In this document: piece after piece, positions 11,238-23,054 of the stretch | How positions within the stretch are numbered: the stretch's first letter is position 1 | Layout of the letters: each line of letters begins with the position of its first letter | DNA from: Chromera velia | Lineage: Eukaryota; Sar; Chromeraceae | Direction: 5' to 3' | Assembly (NCBI GenBank): GCA_018398765.1 | Contig: JAHBMJ010000938.1 | Location: 1-38,789 of the forward strand | Length of the DNA stretch: 38,789 bases | Position numbers and translations under genes: made by a program | The notes under the pieces: generated by a model | Seen by the model: the letters and a program-made list of their open reading frames with translations, nothing else | Databases searched by the model: none | Told to the model about the DNA's origin: nothing

Positions 11238-13980
11238 TCAGACCCTCCCCCTCCCTCTCACGCCCGCCGCACGCAAATCATGGGACTCGCTTCTTTTTGT
11301 GGATTTCCTTCGAGGCGGCATGGCGGGAGAGGCCCCAGTCGAATGAGACAGGAGAGGATCTTGCTGGGGGAATAGAATTTCTTTCTCGTCGAGGTCCTCC
11401 TCTTCGTTCAACGAGAATCCAGTGTAGCTCTCTCCTCCCAATCGGCTTCTCACGTGATGTTCGATATCGTGTTTCTTCGCCTCCCTCACCTTTGATCTGG
11501 TGTTAGGACTAATTTCAGCACCACAGAGCTCAACCCAGTGGTCCAGATTCTGCAAGATGGTTCACACAAAAGGGCCGAACAGTGAGAAAAACAAAATAAA
11601 AACTTTGACATATACCGGCGCAGGGAAGCAGTCAGGCATCTGATTGGCTCAGCTTGCTCTCGGCCTAAAGCGCAGTCTTGATGCATCACAGATAATTGCG
11701 GAGCGGCTCATTCCTGACAATAACATGATACAGAAAGGTTCAAGCGTTTTGCACTTGACACTCGTGGTTTCTCTTTTACAGTGCCTCTGACACAACCCAA
11801 ATTCATTCATGAGCGGAATGACGAGTCCACCTCAAGGCGATGAGAGACCTTCTGATATAGAGTGGATGGCCCCCAGCGCCTATAGATCCGTGCAGGCAAG
11901 CAAGAAACCGGGAAGGACTTCAACAACGAGAGAGAGCAACTGACCGCGAACCCGACACTGAGTAGCTCTGTGTCGTACTGGGCACTTCTGCGGTGCACTC
12001 ACACCATGGAAGGAAGTGGCATGCAGATGCAGAGACGTGAGGAGAATTTTAACAATTAAGCAGAGACTGAACCCAAACTATTCAGAAATGTAGAAAAGAG
12101 CCGTACCTTCGGAGCCATGAAAGACAGACTGTGACAAGGAAGACAAAATAATCAAAATCTGTCCCTGACTGTTCTGCGGCACGACGAGCAAAGCGAGATT
12201 GATTGCCTTACAGGCGGACTATCAATTGAAGGAAGCTAAAACACCGAAGCTGCACATTTTTACAAAAAGCGTTCTGCAAATGGACGGCCGGTTTCTCGTT
12301 GCTTAATTCTCCACTTAATTAATTCTACTCACCTGAGAGCGTTTCCCACGGCCGCGAACATGGGGAGCGCTATGAAGGACAGAAAGTTGATCTGCTCAGT
12401 CAGTAAGTGTACCAGGAAAGCAGAGGATTGCAGGGGGATGCAAGAGAGCAAGAAGGGAGAAAATCTAAAACACACCATGCATGCAAGTTACTCATGCAGT
12501 GTTGTTCTGAGGTGAAACTCAAGGAGGAAGACCGGGCGCTGCAGGGACCGCACAGAACTGTCTGTCGTTCCAAATATTATCCAACTAGATGGATGAGCTC
12601 CTGCCTGTACGAGAAAGGATTTGGGATGAGAGGGCGGTAGGAACGTCTCCCGTGTGTACACACTGCTTCTTCCTGCCTTTCTTCCTTCCAGTGAATTGAA
12701 TGCACGTTCGGTAGCGTCAACGGATGCGAGTGGCTGGCTGTACATGGACAGATCACATACATGGACGACTGATCGTCGACCTCTTTGTTCTTTCTATACA
12801 GTTGTGACATGCCGCGAGGAATTCGAGTTTTCTTTTGACACATCGAGTTCTTGCAGACTTCCCGGAAGGAAAGTGGATGGCATCAAACGGTCAATGGGCA
12901 GCCCATCCAAGGGCTGATGCACCGATTTGGAGTGAAAGAAAAGAAATCAAAAGAAAAGGAAGACTCTCTTTGGCAGTCTGCAGTCGATGGACGGACGGAC
13001 GGACCTGATCCTTCGGAATATTCGATCGGGAGCGATCGCAGAGAGGTGTCACCGGAAGGCCTAGCCGGCCTTCCATATCGCCCTGCACGCAAGGTGGCAA
13101 TCACCGCCAGCAAGAAACAAAGAAAGTGAGCAAGCAGGAAAGAAAGCAATCGAGGAAGAAAGTCACGGACGTTGTCAGCTTGCCTGCAGAAGAATGGCAG
13201 TATGCCTTCTAAAGCGGCTAGAGTTGGATGAAAGCACTGGAGTCTTCATCAATCTTACGTTTATCAGCCTTGCATATGCTTTTGTCTGTGGACCAACAGG
13301 AGGCTGCGCGAGTAACGAAAAGAGCTTCGTCAGTGACTCGCATTTCATCAAAATGGATCAAAACACACATGCGCCGCCTACCTGTGCGTGCAGTTCCGAG
13401 TAGAGGCGCAGGCTCCACTTTTTGTGGAGCTCAAAGGGCTTCCCTGAAAGAACGCAGAGAAGGAGAGGAGGAGGGTGGAGCACGAGCTGCAGGGGAACAT
13501 GTGCTGTGTCTTTGCATGACGTATTTTGTGTAGCTTGTCACGTTTGCTGTGTGTCTGTCCGCTTGTGGAGAATTTGGGAGGATCAATCACAGTTTTCCAG
13601 ACAGCCAAGCGACGGTGCAACAACCACAATTTTGTACCTACCGGCATGTGAGAGATCCGAAATCTTCATGAATGCCTTGAGGACGGTCATTCGTTTCTCC
13701 TGCGCCTCGGCGTCGGAATCCCCCCAGTGTTTCGCCTGGTCACCCCACTTCCCCCTCAGGTTCTCGTCTGAAGTTTCCTTCAAAGTAACGGCGAGGCGCC
13801 GCAGGGAACCTGCCTGGTTCTGCGAACACGCACATGGAAAGCCACTCAGGTCCAGGCACCTAACCCAATACTGATGCACACATTCCCCCATAGACACACG
13901 CACTGACGCAAAAACATACGCAGCTACGTTCATACACACACACGCACAAACACACGCGCAAACACACGCACAAACACACG

Positions 13981-14076
<96 letters not shown>

Positions 14077-14107
14077 ACACACACATACACCCACACACAC
14101 ATATACC

Positions 14108-14143
<36 letters not shown>

Positions 14144-17100
14144 CACTTGCACATGCACCGGCACGTATGTACAGGCGTAAGAACAAAAGTACACATACAC
14201 ACAGACGCACATGGAATGGAATGACTGACGATTCCCATTGTTGTGTTGAAGGACCCAAGGGACTGGAAGTGCTTCATCATGTCGGTCTCAAGAATCAGGG
14301 AGATCACTAGAGACCGAAATTTCGACCACGTCTCTCCTCGCATTCTCTCGTGAATGGGACGTGTCAGAGAGTCCTCTCTGTTCGGAGAGAGCAAAGGAGA
14401 GGACAATGAAGAAGTCTCTGCTGCTGCCGCAATTTGAGGCGGAGCAGAGATTGGGCTGAGGGGCGAGAGGGAAGACGGCGAAGCGCTCGAGTTATTTTTG
14501 TACATGGCGCTATGTTTGGTGTGGCTGCGCATCAACAGCTGGAAGCACAGTGCCGAGTGGAAATTCTCCAGGACAGACCTGAACCAGCAGCACACAGCGC
14601 AGCACAAGCAAATTTGCAAAGTGAGAGAGTGACCGATGAGGGGAACAAGGAGAGTTTGAGTATCTCTCTGGCAGTTCACAACAAACAATTATCTTCTGGT
14701 AAAGGACGCAAGGCACGATGGTTCATCCACAATGACAGACAAAAACAATCAGCACGAGATGCAGAAGGAAGCACACCCGGGTCCATTGTGATCGGAGAAC
14801 AGGTACAAGCCGATGTGTTGCTCTTGAGAATTTTACTCGTCTCTCTACTGGCAGACGGAGGGCTTGGCTATCCTTTCTGATTCTCAGCTCAAATCTGTTC
14901 ATCATCTTTTGTGAGATGGGGGCAGCTGGGTTGACTGACTGACTCGTCGTTGTACTGGATCGCCAAGGGACTAGTGGTTGCCACCTGCAGATCGAGAGCG
15001 CAGGAGAGGAGAACAAAAATTGCAAAACGGGAACGAAACAAAGAAAGAAACGAAGAAAGAAAAGGGAATCCAGAAAGACGGACGGAATGAAGAAAGAAAC
15101 AAGCGATGAAAGAAAAGGGATTTCAGCAAGAAGGACGGGAAACAAACGAAGAAAGAAACAAACGAAGCCAGGAAGAAGGACGGAATGAAGAAAGGAATCA
15201 AGGGCCGAGAGAATCAAGTGAGGCATGCAGGGGATGGAGGGGAGGGAGGAAGCACGGAGTGCCCCGATGGTTCAATAGAAGCTGTGCAAAAAATACGGAG
15301 ATCATGCTCTCATTTTTTATCTGGAGAAGCCGCTACGCGTCAACGAGTACCCAGCGCTCAACTCGGGGGCCTGTTAGGCCTCTGAGGGTCCGACGGTCAA
15401 ATTGTCGACCCATTTCTTTCAGAGGACGCAAGAGGTAAAAGAAAATAGATGCACAGACAGAAACCTAATGAGTGAGGAGACAAAAAGGGTGTCATTCTGA
15501 ACACATAAGTGCATTGGCCCCCGAGTGCCACACCCATGCACTGACCAGGTATCTATTTGTCACCCCAGGATGTCCAACGTCATGCGCCATTGCAGCGATC
15601 AAAGACCCGGCGAAGTCGACCGGCTCTGCGTGACGCGCCGCTCCCGAGACCTGAAAGCAAGAACGCTCCATGCAGGTTACCGGATTCTTTCTACTCAAAA
15701 AGCTTTCTGGATATGTTTGATTGGCAGAGAAGAAAAGATGGGTCACCGTGAAAAGAAAAAGGGAGCAAACACAAGGGTAGTGAGCTGTGTATCTTCAGAG
15801 TCTTGCCTGCCTGCTTTCCTGCAGGAAGTTTTTCATTTCACTAAACTGAGCGGAAGGCTGACAGACCAAACAAGACCGCATCACAAAAGGCAGTCCGATC
15901 GATCAGTGTCAGATGGACAGGAGAAAATCCAGGAGGATATGCACATACAGAGAGAAAGACCGTCAACCTCAGACAACCTGTACTCACTTGCAAGAAGAAA
16001 AAAAAGAAGTGTCCGGGTCTCACCTGGAGGAGGAACGACATGGAGTTGGCGACCTCCGTTCCGTGTGTGTCTGTGTGGAAGGGAATGTCGCTTTTGTAGT
16101 TCTCTTTCAGGAGAGAGGCAAAACCCATCAGGTCTCCCCTCTGCATTCCCAAGGGAGCGAACATCGACTCGTACCTGCAAGTAGAACGACCGGCTTACTT
16201 TTTTGCATCTCAACGCCACATGACATATTTCAAAAGAACTGAAACCAGGTGGCATCCCTTGCATACAACATATTTCAAAAGAACTGAAACCAGGTGGCAT
16301 CCCTTGAAAGTCGGATTGACAAAAGAAAATGCCCTTTTCGGGGCATTGGAGTGTGTTCTCTCTTTTTCATTGTGGGGTGAGCTGAAAGCGCCAAGAGTCT
16401 CACAGAGAGCCAAAGAAAGTGGAATGGCATGAAATGTCATGTTTGAACAGACATTGTGCGTCTACAAGGAAGCGAGGACGGGAGGAAAAGCTTAAGGAGG
16501 AAGGATGAAAAACATAAGTGGGCAGCAAGGAACGAAGCAAGGAAAACAGAAAACACACACAGATGACCCCTCCCTCCCCCCTTTCCACGCCATCCAAAGT
16601 GTCCCACCGGCCTAGGCCTCCCTCACGAATGCACACGCAATTAACCTTTTGGAGGTACCCCCCCTCACTTACTGGTCAAAAGCCGCCCACGCTACCCAGG
16701 AAAGAGGGTGCCCCCCCGTCTCCTCGGCAATCTCAAAAACGTCCGTGTCGAGCCTCCCCAGACACGGGCAGCCGCTGGTGGTGACCGCGATCTCGGGTCC
16801 TAATGAAGGGCTTGCGGGCGGCCCCCCGTCAATATTTACAGACACGCGGCTGCAGGCAGTGCGGTGAACAGAAGAAGGGGAAGGGAGCCCTAAATTTTCG
16901 GTTTGATCTTCGCGGAAAGAGGCGTCGCTCTCGACTGAATGAAAGCCAATAAAACCCTATCGCAGATGCAGATCTTGCAAGGTAATTGATGGATGGACTC
17001 AAATTCAGAGGGAGGGGAAACAAAGACTGATGCAACTACAAAGAAGAAGAACGAAAAAAGACAAGACAACAGAGACAGGAGGCTAGAGAGAGTGGTGACA

Positions 17101-19183
17101 AAATGCCTGCCTAAAAAAAAGCTGCTAGTTAGCGCGGATAGAATTGAACTAGAGGCATTTCCTTTTCACTTCTTGAGATGGGATTTCTGCCTGCATCTCC
17201 CTCTCTCTCTTTCTCTGTTCTTCTCAGGCGTACTAACCGGCCTCGAACTGTCCGTGCCCGCAGTGGAGGTGACGTCATTGGGGGCGTGGAGCCTCCAGTA
17301 AAGGTCGAGGTGCTCGTGACAGGCAAGAGTTCCCCCGACCTCTTGTCCTCCGCAGTAGTTCCGCTGCACATGGATGGTTCATTCATCCATACAGGTGTAA
17401 GAGATCACGGATGAGCAAATAACGAACAGAGGGATGCAAGCACAGGCGACAAAAAAGGGAATGCACAAGGGATGCATTCCTTCATTCACATAGAGAGGGT
17501 GAGGGAAGGCAACAAGAAGTCCCGATCTCCAGGCACAAGAAGAGAGAAGCCTGAGGGACAAAAAGGGAAGGCAACACAGCTAGCCCGCGACGGGACCGAG
17601 GGGCTTGCAGGTAGGTGAGATGAAAGGAAGAAGAGAGACAGATCGGGGGGAGTTCGGGCTCGTTGACCGACAGGAGCTAGCCACATGAAAAGAATGAAAA
17701 CAAAAGAGGGAGAACACGTGTCGAGAGTGAAATGCGAACCTTGTGCAGGTACTGAGTCTCACTCTGTCGCTCACGCGCTCAAAGTTCTTGTTCATCTACA
17801 CACCCGTTTACTCATTCACGCTCTGTCACTCAACAACCCGCACACGCACCCATCCCTCCACCCACCCCTTATCAAGACAGGAAGTCATGAATTTAGTCTC
17901 TGGCATAATCCTGTGGACAAGCTTGTTATCGTATCGTGTGACATGATCACCATTCTGTAAGTGGTGATACTTGCGCATTTGTTCGACTCACGTTGACAGA
18001 CTCATCACTGGACCATGTGTCAGGTTGAGTGGCGAAGGACCCGGACTCTCTCTGTCTTTTTTCTCCTCCACTTCTGCTGCCTCGGGAAGAAAGACACGGA
18101 TCTCAGGACGACCAGAAGACACGGCACCCAGAGAGGCGAGCATGTCTGCAGCCTGTAGATGGGACTGCGTGTGCTCGCCCTCCTGGGCAGAGTCGAGGAA
18201 GAGTTTGTACAGACGTCGAGGGCCGCCTGCGAAGGCCCGGTGGCCCTGCAGCAATTTGAAGGGGCGAAGGACGGGACAGTAAGGAAGGAAGACTTCAACG
18301 ATTGTGATATGCTGGCTGTCACGTTGTGTTGAGAAACAGCAAAGGCACAGGCCAAGGAATAGGTAAGTGTGTTGAATCCATGTACAGAAATTTGACTGAC
18401 CTTTGCGAGAACAGCAGAGAGCTCGGGGTCGTCTTTTCGTTCCTCTGCAAGTCTCTCGAGCGATTGGAGAAACTCTTCTGCTTCAGTCATAACTAACGGC
18501 AGCTCGTTCCTATGGGCTCCCAGCCCTTGAGAAGAATCATCAGCGCTTTGCTGACGAATGTCACACGGGACCGGAACTGCTGATTTTTTCTCTGTCGTTT
18601 CTTTTGCCCCCCCATCTCGCTTGCCTGCACTTGCATCCTGCTCTTCTTTGCCCGACTCTTTTGCTCTCGATAGAAGAAGGAGCGAAAGTGCAAGAACCAC
18701 AAAAAGCATGTAGGGGTAAACAACCTGAAGGGTGGGTGGAATTGTTGCCCCCATGCCAACTGATCTCTGTAACGAAACAACCTGGCAGAAGAGCATCGAC
18801 CCCATACCACTCAAGGAAAGCAAAAGTGTCTGCAGCTCTGACAGGGGATTTGCTCCGTGCGCGAGAATGCCAAGGCTGATCAAAAGGCAAATCGGGTCGG
18901 CAAAAGACATCCCACTCTCCGGATGCTCTGGAATGCGAGCCGTTCCTTTCACCAAAGACCGACTCAAAGTACTGCACGCTTGAACAACGGCGACAATTAA
19001 TAATGCAAATCGAAAAGGAATCTTCTTTTCTGTGTTTCGGACCACCTTGGACGCACCCAATGTAGCAGCTGTTTGGAGAACAGACACAGTTCCATCCAGC
19101 CAGAGATGCGACGAGTGACTGAAAGCAAAAAGTATGGCTGTACCCCCGACGACAAGGGGGGGATACAGGAATCTAGGTGTCAT
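11238..19183 (-). CDS. Membrane-anchored cyclic-nucleotide phosphodiesterase
   Basis: Fourteen exons (minus): 19183-18401, 18245-17992, 17363-17238, 16849-16673, 16174-16024, 15650-15546, 14984-14944, 14578-14230, 13819-13642, 13443-13382, 13082-13005, 12391-12333, 12128-12107, 11549-11238. The sum is 2697 nt, 898 aa. The first exon has five to six hydrophobic helices (about residues 5-175), as in apicomplexan PDEs. The catalytic domain runs from about 420 to 800. HTDTHGTEV holds the proton-donor and metal histidines (480, 484); AMAHDVGHPGV holds the metal His-Asp pair (520, 521); SPLAIQYNDES-VLENFHSA follows; KISDLSHAG holds the metal Asp (717); the invariant purine-binding Gln is 768 in KDQINFLSF. 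It should hydrolyse cAMP and/or cGMP at a membrane; specificity cannot be read. Exon 14578-14230 carries a Ser/Pro-rich insertion. The last two exon joins (22-nt microexon, C-terminus) are less certain. Confidence 0.9.
13930..14142. repeat. (CA)n microsatellite in PDE intron
   Basis: A CACACA tract of roughly 200 bp with scattered ACGC and ATAC interruptions, inside the intron between catalytic exons 14578-14230 and 13819-13642. Long cysteine/valine open frames across it are artefacts of the dinucleotide. Confidence 0.95.
16223..16305. repeat. Perfect 38-bp direct repeat pair in PDE intron
   Basis: Copies at 16223-16260 and 16268-16305 are identical (start ACATATTTCAAAAGAACTG), separated by seven bases, and also share the next G. 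They sit in the intron upstream of the exon carrying HTDTHG, about 50 bp from its acceptor. Confidence 0.95.
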
Positions 19184-20362
19184 TGTGCCACTGTGCCCGA
19201 AAATGAACGGCCTCGAGAAAGTTCAGTCCTTCAGAGCATTCATGGACACCACGATGAAGACTCTGCACGGCCCCTTTTCTTCCCCCAAACATGCAGGTGT
19301 GGCGACCTTATATATATAGCTGCTGCAGAGTATATATGAGCGTCTGCTGTCCTGTCTAAATGGTGATTTTTTTTTAATCCCCTTAATTTCTTATAATCGG
19401 CTGCATGTGACTTTGATATATATTCGACGAGATACACCCAACCAGTTGGGTGAGTGCCTCGGGGGGCCCTTTAGGGGGTCCGCAAATTTGATTGATGCAC
19501 ACCATCGGGGGCTTGGGCATGTCTTGTGCAGGTGCATATGCATGCATGGGGCGGGGGCCACGGCAACGCGCACGAATTAAGTATGCTTTTCGGGACCGCG
19601 CGAGTATGCATGTGCAACTCCGTGCGAGTTACTTGAGGGGCACGCATGTGCGAAGTAATTATAAGGTATGTGCGATCGCGGCTCCGTGCGAGTTGCTTGA
19701 GGGGCGACACCGTGACGGACAGAGATAGAAGCGACCCCTTTTCCCCCTCAAAAAATGAAAAAATGCGTTATGCGAGTGCGTGCGATCTCAGGGCCTCTCG
19801 GCTGATCTCAGCAGAGCTGAGCTGCCCCCCGAGGCGATAATGCGTGGTACCCGTATACCCGGCGCACAGGCGCACCCCATATCTCCCCGGATCTGAACAC
19901 TTTTCCGTTCGGAGGATCTGAACGCCTATATATAGGCGGCGGGCGGCCCGGTCACGGCCGGAGGGCGCTCCGGCCGTGACCGGCCCCTATACATAGGGCG
20001 TAAGTCGTTCAGATCGGTCGGGGTCATAGACGGAGGCCTATAAAAGGCTTCAGATCGTGGTTCAGATTCGGCTTATTTGGCTTTTCAGATGTGGCGGCGC
20101 GCAGATCGACGCCCGGCCCGGGCCCTCTGCACGCTGCCATGAGGCATGCATGCCGGGGTCCTCTCATGCATGCACGGTATAGGCCAGCGAGGAGCCTGCA
20201 TGGCAGCCTTCGCGATCCCATTCCGTTTCTGCCATCTCACGTCTCTTCCTCTTTGTGTATCACTTTTCTTCCTGTACGTTTTTGTTGTACAGGTCCACTG
20301 AATGTACTTGAAGTTCTTGTTCCGTTCCCCTCTCTTAGCACCTCGTTCTCATTTTTTAATCA
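19184..20362. other. GC-rich spacer upstream of PDE gene
   Basis: The PDE promoter (minus strand) should lie at the left end. TATATATA and GTATATATG tracts at about 19308-19338, roughly 130-150 bp upstream of the ATG, are possible TATA-like elements but unproven. From 19440 on the sequence becomes GC-rich with TGCATGCATG tracts and a repeated segment (CTCCGTGCGAGTTRCTTGAG at about 19618 and 19682). Two TATATATAGGCG/CTATACATAGG tracts flank a hairpin. No exon is evident except near the right end. Confidence 0.55.
19948..19983. repeat. Perfect 16-bp stem, 4-nt loop hairpin
   Basis: Left arm 19948-19963 (CCGGTCACGGCCGGAG) is fully complementary to right arm 19968-19983, with loop GGCG. All 16 pairs are Watson-Crick and most are G-C. 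It lies in the spacer between the divergent PDE gene and the downstream plus-strand gene. Confidence 0.9.
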
Positions 20363-20567
20363 GGCCTTGGGGGTGTGAGACGGCGTAGACAGACGCAGCG
20401 TAGACGGGTTTGCCATGGCAAGCCTACAGCTGAGGCATCTCCACAAAAGGTCAGCGTTTTACACTCCGTCTCACTCTTTCACTCTTTCACTCCATATGCC
20501 TCTGCGCGCATATGTATGTACGTGCTTTCTGTCTCTGTTCCTCGCAAACGGTGTATGTGTTTGTGTG

Positions 20568-20601
<34 letters not shown>

Positions 20602-20683
20602 TGTGTGTATGTGAAAGAGAGAGAGAGAAAGAGAAAGTGTGTGTATGTATGTGTGTATGTGTGTGTGTGTGTGTGTATGTGTG

Positions 20684-20722
<39 letters not shown>

Positions 20723-20724
20723 CC

Positions 20725-20755
<31 letters not shown>

Positions 20756-21120
20756 CGAAAGAAAGGAAGCGATTCGGAAAAACTGAAGTGAAGAAAAGAC
20801 GATATAGTCTGTCTATGCGTGCGGGCGCGTGCGTGCATTCTGCTTATGTTCCTCGCAAGACGATTTAACTGTCAATTTTTCTCTCAAATGAGGGAGATGA
20901 CGAAGACTCGGAGGATGGTGATGAAGCTGAAGAAGTCTTAAACGAGGTCGAGGACCAGAAGAGCAGCGACGACCTCGAAAGTCTCAAGATCCGAGATTCG
21001 GGCGGGGTGGGAAAAACGGGGGAAAACCGCGAGGGCGGCCAAGAAAGAAACTACAAACTGCAGAAAACAATTCTGAAAGTGAAGAATATTGAAAATAATG
21101 TGAGACTCTCTTTTATTTGA
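20363..21120 (+). CDS. Terminal exons of unrecognised acidic/basic protein
   Basis: I do not recognise the family. Exon 20363-20447 follows a TTTTTTAATCAG acceptor, enters in phase 1, and encodes a basic, nuclear-signal-like stretch ([10 protein letters not shown]) and [12 protein letters not shown]. It ends in phase 0 at GTCAGC. Exon 20893-21120, phase 0, reads [20 protein letters not shown], then [13 protein letters not shown] and [16 protein letters not shown], and stops at TGA 21118. A GTGAGA donor at 21100 could instead extend it. No upstream exon or start was found. Charged, non-repetitive coding wording and matching phases support it; the acceptor (CAAATGAG) is weak. Confidence 0.35.
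20568..20756. repeat. CT/TG/TCTG microsatellite cluster
   Basis: Successive (CT)n, (TG)n, (GA)n, (TG)n and (TCTG)n runs fill most of the intron between the two plus-strand candidate exons. Confidence 0.9.
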
Positions 21121-21788
21121 AACATATCCCTTCATATTCCTACTCCGTATTCCTTCATATTCCTTTTTTCGTTTTTGAGTGGGAAAACGTTCTTCCTACT
21201 CCAAATTCCTTCATATTTAGTAGACTAGTTTATAGATAAATAAAAAAAAAATAAAAAATTAGTAAAACTTAAAACTTTTTTAAATTTATATTCATTTATT
21301 GATTGATTGATTGATTGAGATTGATTGATTGATTGATTGATATGCATTTAGCTAGTGTAAGACCCAGCTTTGAATATAAATCTAGATATAAATTGTTAAA
21401 TGAATCATTTTTTCGTTTTTCCTAATATATCATTTGTAGAGTTTCTTTTATTTGAATTCTATTTCTATATTTTTGTTTTTGAATGGGAAAACATTCATGA
21501 TCACGAAAGGGATACTAAATCTAATGGTGATGACTAATATTTATACAAAATTTGTTAAGTTGTTAACTAGTAAATTTATGAATTTAAAATTTGAATCTGA
21601 ACCTAAACGTAAATATATTACTTAAATAGTTACCAGAATGGTTAACAATAGTTCTAGTTATAATCTAGGTTATAATTCAAAAGATATGTGTCTATCTTTG
21701 ATCCAATATCTAATTTTTTTTATTATTCCTCGGAGGTACTGATTTCGCCTTCACCACCCCCTCGCTGTTCATCTCGACGAACATCCAC
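21121..21788. other. AT-rich spacer with ATTG repeat
   Basis: Strongly AT-rich, with GATTGATTGATT runs at 21297-21340 and a repeated phrase (CCTTCATATTCC-like) around 21129-21215. No coding or RNA feature is seen. Confidence 0.7.
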
Positions 21789-22934
21789 AGGATGTAGAAA
21801 AAAAAATCGTACACCGCAAGCAGAGGTGTCTGCGAGCTTGTTAGGCAGACAGCACACACAGAGAGGCCAGGATGCAGAAAAGAAAAATCGTGCACCGTAA
21901 GGAGAGGTGTCTGCGAGTTTGTTAGGCAGACAGCACATACAGAGAGGCCAGGATATAGAAAAGAAAAATCGCACCCCGTAAGGAGAGGTGTCTGCGAGTT
22001 TGTTAGGCAGACAGCACATACAGAGAGGCCAGGATGCAGAAAAGAAAAATCGTGCACCGCAAGGAGAGCTGTCTGCGAGCTTGTCAGGCAGACAGCACAT
22101 ACAGAGAGGCCAGGAGACAGAAAAGAAAAATCGTGCACCGCAAGGAGATATGTCTGTGAGCTTGTCAGGCAGACAGCACACACAGGAGCTTGTCAGGCAG
22201 ACAGCACACACAGAGAGGCCAGGAGACAGAAAAGAAAAATCGTGCACCGCAAGGAGAGGTGTCTGCGAGCTTGTCAGGCAGACAGCATACATAGAGAGGC
22301 CAGGAGACAGAAAAAAAAAATCGTGCACCGCAAGGAGAGCTGTCTGCGAGCTTGTTAGGCAGACAGCACACACAGAGAGGCCAGAAGACAGAAAAGAAAA
22401 ATCGCGCACCGTAAGGAGAGGTGTCTGCGAGCTTGTTAGGCAGACAGCACATACAAAGAGGCCAGGATGCAGAAAAGAAAAATCGTACACCGCAAGGAGA
22501 GGTGTCTGCGAGCTTGTTAGACAGACAGCATACACAGAGAGGCCAGGATGCAGAAAAGAAAAATCGTGCACCGCAAGGAGAGGTGTCTGCGAGCTTGTCA
22601 GGCAGACAACACAGACAGAGAGGCCAGGATGCAGAAAAGAAAAATCGCGCACGACAAGGAGAGGTGTCTGCGAGCTTATCAGGCAGACAGCACACATAGA
22701 GAGGCCAGGAGATAGAAAAGAAAAATCGTGCACCATAAGGAGATGTGTCTGCAAGCTTATTAGGCAGACAGCACACACAGAGAGGCCAGGATGCAGAAAA
22801 GAAAAATCGTGCACCACAAGGAGAGGTGTCTGTGAGCTTGTCAGGCAGACAACACATACAGAGAGGCCAGGATGCAGAAAAGAAAAATCGTGCACCGCAA
22901 GGAGAGGTGTCTGCGAGCTTGTCAGGCAGAGAGG
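21789..22934. repeat. 81-bp minisatellite, about 14 copies
   Basis: The unit begins AGGATGCAGAAAAGAAAAAT, continues CGTGCACCGCAAGGAGAGG and TGTCTGCGAGCTTGTCAGG, and ends CAGACAGCACACACAGAGAGG-CC. It repeats every 81 bp from about 21807 to 22888. One unit has a 28-bp internal duplication (about 22169-22210) that shifts phase. Copies differ by a few substitutions each. Because 81 is divisible by three and the unit lacks stops in most frames, frames over 400 codons are open on both strands; they look like shadows rather than genes. Each unit contains a small hairpin (TGTCTGC, 11-nt loop, GCAGACA). Confidence 0.95.
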
Positions 22935-23054
22935 CACAGACAGGCATGTGACTGAGGGAGGAAGACACACACACGCAGGGACGGTTCTAAGAAATGAGAG
23001 AAAAATCAGAAGAGGGAGAGACAGGCATGAGGGAGGAAGACACACACACGCACC

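Noticed and set aside
13583-14688. Cysteine/valine-rich long frames
   Set aside because: Most of their length is translation of an intronic (CA)n run; only the flanking PDE exon parts are real.
21789-22934. CRISPR array
   Set aside because: Repeats are contiguous 81-bp units without unique spacers, in an intron-bearing eukaryote.
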